Of a stretch of DNA of 64,000 nucleotides, positions 1-11,440 are shown piece by piece. Source of the DNA: Plazaster borealis. Taxonomy: Eukaryota; Echinodermata; Asteroidea; Forcipulatida; Labidiasteridae. The notes under the pieces are model-generated. The model did not search any database, was not told the origin of the DNA, and worked only from the letters and a program-made list of their open reading frames with translations. Location of the stretch: positions 62,001-126,000 of the forward strand of contig CM037463.1 of assembly GCA_021014325.1 (NCBI GenBank), read 5' to 3'. Position numbers and translations under genes: made by a program. Position 1 is the first letter of the stretch, and each line of letters starts with the position of its first letter.

Positions 1-639
1 AATAAAACATTTAAACCCTTTTTGAAGGAAGAACGTGCACTTTTGTTTTGGGTCTGCACAGTTGATCAGTAATAGTGGTAATGTTGTAACAATTGTATTA
101 AATGTAAATTATTGTATTCTTTTAGCAGTGAAGGCTCCCCTAGTTTTGCCAACCAATGTTGTGATGTCTGTGATTTGCAAAAAAAACCTCTTTAAACCCA
201 ATTCACCTGACGTCGTCATCACAACAATCTTGGTTGTGCCATTTTGGGAGCCAATACCTCAATTTTAGTGCAAATCAAATTTTAGTCTTCACTGCGTTTA
301 CACGCTTACCTGTTGACTCCCAAAACGGCGAGCATGACAGTCGCCTCGTGTTATGTGCGTGCAATGGGTCAATACCAATTTTGTTCAGTCTGTAATCACT
401 TAAATTTTGTTTCAACTTTCTTCTGTGTATGGAACAAAATGTTGATGAAAAGGTGACTTTTTGGGGTCGATATATGTATAAAGCAGACTTACGAGGTAAT
501 TCCATTGTTCTCTACAATGTAGGCATGCTCAGAAATACGTACTCAACGATAATTTACCTAGAAAGTCTGCTGCCACCTAGCATCTCAACACCTCCCATTG
601 AAAGTGACTGGAAAATTGCCACTCGTCGCTAGTTCTTAC
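1..639. other. Gene A intron sequence (no exon seen)
   Basis: No antistasin or WAP cysteine pattern on the minus strand. Bases 490-605 resemble 15138-15245, including a CTGCTGCC(A/C)CCTAG core, so a dispersed repeat is present. Confidence 0.5.
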
Positions 640-759
640 CTTGCCTACAGCTATGGCCGCATCCATTAAAGCAACACAGCCCTCCATCACCACACTCGCT
701 ATCAGATGAACAATCCTCCACACAGACACCACCTCCACTGGCTTCCGGGCATGTTAATT
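640..759 (-). CDS. Gene A exon 29: WAP domain 11 (last exon in window)
   Basis: 40 codons, eight cysteines: TCP, GVCVEDC, ECG, LCCFNGCGHSC, with Phe where the other copies have Ser. Acceptor TTTTAAG, donor GTAAGA, so at least one more exon lies to the left of the window. Confidence 0.88.
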
Positions 760-3700
760 CTTAAAAGGGAAGAGAAAAGGTGTGGCAGATGAGAAGAAGT
801 GATACAATAGGTCAAGATGTAGTTTGAAAAAATGGTGGATCAAGACTTTTAAATTTGAGTGTTTGTTCTACAAATTGCAGTAGATAATTTAGAAGGACAA
901 GTTGTTTCTTATTTGAACTAAATTCTAATAAACCTTGAGGTTTATCAGTAAATTCTATCCAGCAGCAGAAGATAAACAGCAGAACAAGTTCTTTCAGAAC
1001 TTAGCAGGACTGGTTCTTTTCAGAACCAAATTCTACCCAGCAACAGTAAATAAACATCAGAACAAGTTCTTTCAGAACTTAGCAAGACTGGTTCTTTTCA
1101 GAACCAAATTCTACCCATGGGCAGTAAATAAACAGCAGAATAAGTTCTTTCAAAACTTAGCAGGACTGGTTCTTTTCAGAACCAAATTCTACCCAGCGGC
1201 AGTAAATAAAGAGCATAACAAGTTCTTTCAGAACTTAGCAGGACTTGGTTTTTTCATAAACAAATTTTGAAATTGGGCCCAGTTGGTAAAAAATGGGTTT
1301 AAAATAGACAATTACCCAGAGCAGAAGCACATTGACACATATCACAGCCATTTTCATCTTTTACAAAGCCGTACTGACAGTAAATTAAGCACATAACTGG
1401 ACTGCAAGCTACAAGAAGAAAACAAAAACAAATTTCACTGAATGATACAAAAATGGAAAAGAACCAAACAAGAGGTTATAAGGTACCAAGCAAAATAACT
1501 TGTTTATAGTGTCTGAACTGTACTGTGTAGCCCCAAATAACCAATGAAAATTGTATAGTATTACAGATTTCCCCGACTCTAGCCATTTTTAAAAAGCAAA
1601 AAAAAAAAGGTAGCTGTGGACATGTGAAATGTACAGTACATAACTGCATGCAGAAGCCATGCTTGCACAGATTAACACTGCGCGCACACTTTGTTTATTC
1701 ATAAACTAGCTGCCAGTCTCTCCTTCAGAGATCGAATGTATTATAGTGAATGCGATTATGCGGAACGCAACACCGCGAACAACAGACCACACAGGAATAG
1801 ACTGTGTTAAGTCTCACCCATGAGACTTACAGGGCCTATGGCCAACCTATGGTGCGCAAAAAGAAGAAAACAATTTTTGAAGACTGCATCATCAAAAATC
1901 ATACAAATGAAGAATAAAATCGTAAAAGTGTAACAAATCGCCCCAAAAAACGCCAAAATCGGAAGGTCTGTTGTTGAATCATTTGGTAAACCCTATGGGT
2001 CTCATAAATTCAAACACAGCTCTTCCTATCTGTCATAAAATTAAAAGCATTTTCAGATGCCCATTAAGCCTAGATAATTAAAGAGCTATATAAGAAATGT
2101 GTAATATTATTATTTCAACTGGTTTTTTTAATATGACAATATTTGAACTCACGTATTGGGGGGTCAGCACATTGGCAAATGTCGCATCCATTTTCCCCTT
2201 TGGCCCATCCATGTCTGCAGTATAAGTAGCACAAGACTGGACGACAACCTGGGTGTACAAGAAAAAACAATATATTTTTTACAACTTGAAAGAAATAAGG
2301 TGGTTTTCAGTAACACCAAGGTTTATAAACATGACAAAAAACAACTTAAAAATACACATTAAAAGGTACAGATGAAGCTTAAAATATAAAGATAAAATTT
2401 CAACCTTCAAAGACATGTTTTCAGATTGACAGAATCACCATTTCATTGATCTTTTACTACAGGATGAGCATTTTAGTTTAGTGCAAATAGTTGCAGCTTA
2501 CTACTTTTGTTCCCGAAAGCTTGCACATGCTCGACATTACATAAACAAAGGAAAATTTAAAAGTGTGTCTGCCGCCAAATAGTGTCTAAAAGTCCCCCTT
2601 AAATATGATTTCTATGGACCCATTTCACGACGCGCAGCGGAGTAAAAATGTACACAAAGGACTCTCAAAATTTCAAAAATTGTAGATGCACAATATGCGG
2701 AGGGGCGTTCCACTTCAGGCAAGGGGTAAACTTGAGTCGTACCTTCTCTACAGCTATGACCACATCCATTAGAGCAACACACTTGACCCCCATCACAATC
2801 GTTATTGGACCGGCATTCCTCTACACAGATGCCTACAACTTCATCTGAATGTGATGGACAAATCAGCTCTGGAGAGAAAAATAAGGTTTTATGATCGATA
2901 AAGTAAAAGGTCAGTAAGAACGGTGTCATCACATTTTGTTGTCAAAAACTAAAAACTTGATTTACTTCCTCATCAAATAGATGAGATTAAGAATTTTCAA
3001 TTAACACCTAATTAGGGTCTAATAAGTTTTTCTCAATAAATAGAATGATTAATTAAGACATCACATAACATCTTTGCTGACATTTCGATTGTCTTCACTT
3101 TTTATGTCATTTCACTACTTTCCAGAAGTGTCTGATTTGGGTGTGGAGCGTCGTATTTCTGTAGGAAGTTAGGTAAAAATTAAAAGCTGATGTCTTACAT
3201 TCTCAGAGAAGGTTGCAGGTTCAAATACTGCTAGTCAAATCTAGTTAATTCGCTAGTCCGCTAGTCAAATCTATAAAATTGTTCTTTGTTCAACCCAAAA
3301 TTAATTAAAATTTACCCACTAAGTTTCCCTTGTGGCTTGTTACTTGATGTTCGCATCCCCTTAATTCCTATCCTGCTGCTTCCCAGGTTGTATCATAAAC
3401 TTGGGTGTGATCCCTGGTTATATGACAGTCACAAGTTAAATGGCTTCTGACTGGCACCCACAAAAACAAAATATTAACAAACTAGAGAATCAGTTTTTGT
3501 GTTCGAGGTTAATGTCATCAAATTATGAGTGAATGATATGGTGACGACAAGTTATGATTTTTTCAAGTATTACATTTCATCTTCCGGTTTGAACGGGAAG
3601 TCAAGGTCAAATGAGGTCACAGTCTGTGTATTGCTTCTTAAGTTGTTACATACTTTCCCAATAATGTATAGATTGTAAAAATCCAATGTGTTGTTTAAAA

Positions 3701-6700
3701 GTTACGATTTGTTGGAACGACGTTCATGGGGAGGCCGTTCAATACACCATTCTGCCACTTCACTTTGGAACTGCCTACCAACTGAAATTTCCTCATCTAC
3801 ATCCATTGCTTCCTTCAAGACCCTTTTGAAGACTCACTTGTTTTCTCAATAATTGTACTACCTTCCAGGTTTTTGGTTACTATGTGGGGGTTTAAGTTTA
3901 CACAGTGTGTCAGTTTTACACAATCCTCTACTTTGTTCACGGAGAGGGGTGGGGTCGCATTTTCTTGGGGGGGTGGTTCTGGTCGGGTTTTTATATTGCC
4001 TGTTTGTCGTCTTTTAAATTGTTTTGCTTTTTAACTGCTACTGGCTGGTCCAGTTTTTAAGACTTTTTAGGGTTTTTGTTTTAATTTGTATAATGTCTGT
4101 TGTTTTTGAATTTGTGATTACTCAGGTTTATTGCTTAGATAAATTGTGTTTGACCCTAGCTGTTTATACTGTTTCTCTGTGAAGCGCTTTGAGCGTCTTT
4201 TTAGGCGGATTTTGGCGCTGTATAAGTTTACGTTATTATTATTATTATTATTAACATTAACTTTCACTTTCCGGTTTGAACCGGAAGTCAAGGTCAAATG
4301 AGGTCACAGTGTGTAGCGTTTCTTAAATCTTTGGAGCCCTTTCTGATGATGTATATAGATGATAAAAATCCAATGTGTTGTTCAGGAGTTCTGATTTTTT
4401 CAAATATTAAATTTCATCTTCCGGTTTGAACAGGAAGTAAAGGTCAATTTGGGTCATATTCTGTGTATTGTGCCGTCGTGCATTGTCAACGTGAGTCACG
4501 TCAAGAGACACGTGCGCTTTAACCAACGTTGGCTTTAAAGTCCGGTTTTGACCAGATGTAAAAGTCAAAATGTTGTCATGTCTGTGCAAAAGTTTGAGCA
4601 GGCTCAATCACCTAATGCAAAAACTTTGATAAAAAAATACATACTTTTTGAGATAAGAATTTTGTGAAATTTCCAACTTCCGGTTTGAATCGGAAGTCAA
4701 GGTCAAATAGGGTCATACTTTGTGTAGCGTTTGTTGAACGTTTAACGACCTATCCGATGATGTATAGATTGTAAAAATCCAATATGTGGTTCAAGAGTTA
4801 TGATTTGTTTACAAATATTAAACTTTGATTCATTGTAATTCAATACCTGATGACGTCATCATGACATCATCAAGTTTGTGTCGTCTTGATATTTAGGTTC
4901 AAATGTCTGATGAGTTCAATGTAAAATTCAATTTCAATCTTGAATTTTGCTGTAGACAAGCCCGAAAATGATGTTTTTCAAGAAAAAAACCAAAGGTAAA
5001 CTTTGACCTAGGGGCATGACCTTGAAGAAAAGGTCATACTATTTTGATGTAACTTTTCAAATGTTGCCCCAGTCTTGATCTATCACGTGCCCAATTATGA
5101 ACATCATAGCTTTCATATTCAATGAGATACAGCAAATACCAAATGGTCATTTTTCAACTTTAAAAACCTTGTAATACGACACCCGATGGCGTAATCAAGA
5201 CGTCATCAATTTTTTGCCGTCTTCATATTCAGGTTCAATTGTCTGATGAGTTTCAATGTTCAATTCAATTTCAATCTTGAGTTATTTTGTAGAGAAGAGT
5301 TCCGTGGAAGAAGAAGAAGATGAAGAAGAAAAAAAAGAACAAACTAGACATTGAGTTTTTGTTTACTACAAAAACAAGGTGTTCGTGGTGAGCGATTGAT
5401 TGAATACGTAACGACATTTAACCTTATCAATCCAATGCCTGGTTCAAGAGTTATGAATTTTACAAAACGTATACATCAACTTCCGGTTTGGACTGGAGGT
5501 CAATGTCAAGTAGGGTCACATTTTGTGTAGTGCAGGATTAGTTTATGAAGACCTTTTAGATGATGGATGGATTGTAAACATCCAATATTTGGTTCAGAAG
5601 TTATGATTTTTTCAACTATAAAGTTTCAAATTCCGTTTTGAACCGGAAGTCAATGTCAAATGTCAAGTAGGGTCACATTTTGTGTAGTGCAGGATTAGTT
5701 TATGAAGACCTTTTAGATGATGTATGGATTGTAAACATCCAATATTTGGTTCAGAAGTTATGATTTTTTCAACTATAAAGTTTCAAATTCCGTTTTGAAC
5801 CGGAAGTCAATGTCAAATGAGGTCACAGTGTATAGCGTTTCTTAAATCTTTGGAGCCCTTTCTGATGATGTATAGATGATAAAAATCCAATGTGTGGTTC
5901 AGGAGTTCTGATTTTTTCAAATATTAAATTTCATTTTCCGGTTTGAACAGGAAGTAAAGGTCAATTGGGGTCATATTCTGTATATCGTTTGTTAAGTTTT
6001 TACATACTTGTATAGATTGTAAAAATCCATTGTGTGGTTCAGGAATTATGAATTTTGAAACATTAAATTTCAACTTCGTTTTGAACCGAAAGTCAGGGTA
6101 AAACAGGGTCACAATAAGTATAGCGTATGTTAGGTTTTATAAAGACCTTTCAGATGATGTATAGATTGTAAAAATCCAATGTGTGGTTCAGGAGTTACGA
6201 ATTTTTCAAGTATTACATGGATTATCTTTATGCCGGGGTGCGCAATACAAGGTAACATGCAGCGATGCTAAATGTATTCTTACGTGTAGTTGATGTAAAC
6301 CGAACTACACGTTCAATGTACCCATATCTGTACACGTGCTATTACACTATCTCGCGTTATCAAAGTTGGTCAACACATACGTGCGCTTTAATGCCGGTGG
6401 TTATAAGACAATATGTAAATGTCAAAATGTTGTTATTTCTGTGCAAAAGTTTGAGCAGGCTCAACGTTCTACAACCTGATGCTAAAATTATGCTGAAATG
6501 ATAAATAGTTTTTGATATACGAATTTTATGAAATTTTAAATTTCCGGGTTGAACCGGAAGTCAAGGTCAAATGGGGTCACTTTCTGTGTAGCGTCTGTTG
6601 GACCTTTAACGATCTTTCCGATGATGTATAGATTGTAAAAATCCAACATGTCGTTCATGAGTTATGATTTTTTTTTCAAATATTAAACTTTGATTTGATG

Positions 6701-9700
6701 TAATTCAATACCTGATGACGTCATCACGACATCATCAAGTTTGTGTCGTCTTGATATTTAGGTTCAAATGTCTGATGAGTTTCAATGTAAAATTCAATTT
6801 CAATCTTGAGTTATGCCGTATATAAGCCCGAAAATGATATTTTTCAAGAAAAAAACCCAAAGGCAAACTTCAGCCTAGGGGCATGACCTCCAAGAAAAGG
6901 TCATACGATTTTGACGTTAACTTTTGAAATGTAGCCCCAGTCTTGATCTATCACATGCCCGATTATGAACATCATAGCTTTCATATTCAATGAGATACAG
7001 CAAATACCAAATGGTAATTTTTCAACTTTAAAAACGTTTTAATTCGACACCTGATGACGTCATAATGACGAAATTGTTCATGTGCCGTGCTCATGTTAAG
7101 GTTCAAGTGTGTGCCAAGTTTCAACGTTCAATTCAATTTTAATCTTGAGTTATGCTGTAGAGAAGAGTTCGGTGGAAGAAGAGTGGAGAAGAAAAAAAAA
7201 CTAGAGCTTCAGTTTTGTCATGTGACAAAAACAAGGTGTTCGTGGGGAGTGATTGAATGAATAGGTCATTATACCTTATCAATCAAATGCCTGGTCCAGG
7301 AGTTATGAATTTTTCAAAAACAAATTAACATCAACTTCCGGTTTTGACCGGAAGTCAAGGTCAAATAGGGGTCACATTTTGTGTAGCGCGTTTAGTTTAT
7401 GAAGACATTTTAGATGGTGCATTGATTGTAAACCTCCAACAATTTGTTGAAACATTAACTTTCACTTTCCGGTTTGAACCAGAAGTCAAGGTCAAATGAG
7501 GTCACAGTGTGTAGCGTTTCTTAAATCTTTGGAGCCCTTTGCGATGATGTATAGATGATAAAAATCCAATGAGTGGTTCAGGAATTTCTGTTTTTTCAAG
7601 TATTAAATTTCATCTTCCGGTTTGAACAGGAAGTAAAGGTCAATTGGGGTCACATTCTGTATATCGTTTGTTAAGTTGTTACATACTTGTCCAATGATGT
7701 ATAGATTGTAAAAATCCATTGTGTGGTTCAGGAATTATGAATTTTGAAACATTAAATTTCAACTTCCGCTTTGAACCGGAAGTCAGGGTCAAACGGGGTC
7801 ACAATAAGTGTAACGTATGTTAGGTTTTATAAAGACCTTTTAGATGATGTATAGATTGTAAAAATCCAATGTGTGGTTCAGGAGTTACGAATTTTTCAAG
7901 TATTACATGGATTATCTTTATGCAGCGATGCTAAATGTATTCCTACGTGTAGTTGATGTAAACCGAACTACACATTCAATGTACCCGTATCTGTACACAT
8001 GCTATTACACTATCTCGCGTTATCAAAGTGGGTCAACACAAACGTGCGCTTTAATGCGGGTGGTTATAAGACAATATGTAAATGTCAAAATGTTGTTATT
8101 TCTGTGCAAAAGTTTGAGCAGGCTCAACGTTCTACAACCTGATGCAAAAATTATGCTGAAATGATACATAGTTTTTTGAGATACGAATTTTATGAAATTT
8201 TAAATTTCCGGGTTGAACCGGATGTCAAGGTCAAATGGGGTCACTTTCTGTGTAGCGTCTGTTGGAACTTTAACGAACTTTCCGATGATGTATAGATTGT
8301 AAAAATCCAACATGTCGTTCATGAGTTATGATATTTTTTCATATATTAAACTTTGATTTAATGTAATTCAATACCTGATGATGTCATCATGACATCATCA
8401 AGTTTGTGTCGTCTTGATATTAGGTTCTTGATATATAGGTTCAAATGTCTGATGAGTTTCAATGTAAAATTCAATTTCAATCTTGAGTTATGTCGTAGAT
8501 AAGCCCGAAAATGATGTTTTTCAAGAAAAAAACCAAAGGCAAACTTTGACCTAGGGGCATGACCTTGAAGAAAAGGTCATACGATTTTGACGTTAACTTT
8601 TGAAATGTAGCCCCATTCTTGATCTATCACATGCCCAATTATGAACATCATAGCTTTCATATTCAATGAGATACAGCAAATACCAAATGGTCATTTTTCA
8701 ACTTTAAAAACGTTGTAATTCGACACCTGATGACGTCATCATGACGTCATGACAACTGTGCCATCCTCATATTGAGGTTCAATTGTCTGATGAGTTTCAA
8801 GGTTCAATTCAATTTCAATGTTGAGTTATGCTGTAGAGAAGAGTTGCCCGGAAGAAGAAGATGGAGAAGAAAAAAAAAAGAAAAAAAAACAATAACAAGA
8901 GGTGTTCGTGCTTGTATTGCCAAACACCTAAAAAAGAACAAAAACAAGGAGGTGTTCGTGCTCATGTTGCACGAACACCTAAATAGGGAGACTGCCAACA
9001 TTTGGACCTAGATAGCTCAGTTGGTAGAGCACCGGAATGTCAATTTTTCTTATTACAACCCAAAATTAATAAAAATTTACCCAGTCAGTTTTCCTTAAGG
9101 TTTGTTACTTGAGATTTGTAATACGGTATCTTTGATTTTAGCACGTCCTTTTAAACAAGAAACATGTCTGAAGACTTACAACAAGAAACATTAAACCAGA
9201 GACTGTTTTTTTAATTTGTTTGGCAAGAGTTTGAGTGTACTTATTACCTGGTCGCTTGCATAGACATATCTCACATCCTTCCTCATTAGTGGCCCAACCG
9301 TGCCGGCATCGCATGCGGCAAAGCACTGGAGCACAGCCTAAGAAGACAACAAATAATATTCAGGTTTCAAATTATTAGATAGAAATGTGAGATCCCAAGA
9401 ACAAAATAAATCTTAATGATGTAGAATCTTGAGACATTCTGTGGTACCATTGTGTAAAGGTTTAAAATTCTGTAGACCAAATAAGGTTTTCATAAGTTAT
9501 ATAAAGCTTGTTTTTCTTTAAAAAAAAGCATTTCTGTTATGTGGAATGGCTTTAAGAATCAGGCATGCAACTGCAGTTCATCCAAACAACAAAAAACAAG
9601 AGGAAAGTGCCAGACACAGCAAGACTTTGTACTGTTGTTTTAAATGTTCCACCCACGCAACCAAGAAATCAAAAACAAGGAAATCAGCTGATCAGCTAAA

Positions 9701-11409
9701 AAGATTGCAGGCATGAAGAACGTCATTTCTTAACTAAATGATCACATCAGAATGTCTGAAGAGAGTATGTTCTGTAGTTCATGGTGCCCTGGTGGCTATT
9801 TATGAGCGAATACAAGAATATGTTCATCTTTAAGTTCTTTATTTTTCTCAGCTTTCATTAAATCATCTGATCCTCATTCCTCTCCACACACAACCCACTC
9901 TTGCCTTCACTAACAATTTGTCAAATCGAATAGATTAATTTACCTGCTTTACACACATGACCACACCCATTAGAGCAACACAGCTGACCATCATCACACT
10001 TGTTATTGGTTCCACACTCCTCCACACAGATACCACCAACATCTTTACGGACTACGGGACACACGGCTGAAAAGTAAACAAGAGAAATAAGCAAGATATA
10101 GAGCGCATCTAACCTCATGCGTGTCACCTACAATGCACACTGTACAGTAACACACAAGAAACGACTCCCGAAATGGCATAACCAAGATTTTGGCGATGAC
10201 GTCAGTTGAATTGGGTCAATAGGGTGGTGCTTGCCTGAACTTGCCATGTTAAACTTTCTTACCAAGTGGAGGGTCAGCACACTGGCATATGTCACATCCA
10301 TCCTCGCTCTTGGCCCAACCGTGTCTGCAGTACAAATAGCACAAGACTGGACGACAACCTGACAACATAAAAAAGAAGAGACAAAGTTAAAGGTGATATT
10401 AACTAAAATGCACTTCAAATGTCACATTCACAGAGGCATGTTACAGTTACTTAATCATTTAGAGAACATTCATTTCTGTATAATCATCACTGTGTGCCTG
10501 TTATGGTCTTAAAAGGGAAAGGTAATGACATTCGCAGAGCATGTGAGCAATGTGAAAGATAAACAAATGCTTAAAAGCTTTGAACCTAATTGTAATTTTC
10601 AATTCTTAAATTAAAAAAACAAAAAAAAAAAAGGATGTGGTGTTTGTTCCGAGAGAAATTGGGGTTGACTTAGAGTAGAGTCCTAACACCTCAAAAGTAT
10701 GCTCTGCTTATCTTCAGGCGACAGCTGCTGATGCTAAGGCTCAAGTAGAGTTGTGGAGGATCCACACTTTCTTCATTCTAAAGAAGCAAACACAGCTGAT
10801 GATGATTGTGCCTTTTCTTTTGCTGCACCTTGGATGTATTTCATATCTTCTTCACCACATTATACAATCTCCTTCAGTCTGTGTTTAAAATGTCTCTTAA
10901 ATCTGAACTTTTTGGAAGAGTTTAATGTTTGGAGCTATGATGATGACCAGTGGATTGGCCCTTTTGTAAATTTAATGATTAATCGACTGATTGATTGATT
11001 GATTGATTGATTGACTAGTTGATTGATTGATATATTGATTGATTGATTAATTGATTGATTGATTGATTGATTGATTGACCTTTTTTTGACTTTTCAAAGC
11101 AAATACTTTATTCACTCACAAAATATACAGAATATACATAAAATAAAGAAACTTTAAAAAAAACCATCAATTAGACAATACATTATTTTCTGCTACAAAG
11201 TACAGGTCGGTAGCTGGGATTGAAATTACATCGAGATTAACACAAAAGCAATTTCATTAGACGTACAGCATGGTGGCAATCAAAATTACAGAATCCATTC
11301 AATTTCATTATCAGTGATTTGGAATATGTTGCAGAGACCCCATTTCTTGAGAAAAAGGGGAACATTGTTCTGGAGCTGGTAGTAGCGGTACTCGATTAAA
11401 ATTTTACTC

Positions 11410-11440
<31 letters not shown>

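Noticed and set aside
4900..8800. Hammerhead ribozymes at CTGATGAG motifs
   Set aside because: CTGATGAG recurs in the repeat, but no GAAA core follows a closing stem II, so the catalytic core is absent.
3540..9248. Extra antistasin or WAP exon in the 6.4-kb intron
   Set aside because: No minus-strand frame shows the GC-x2-C-x-C or CCSNGC patterns.
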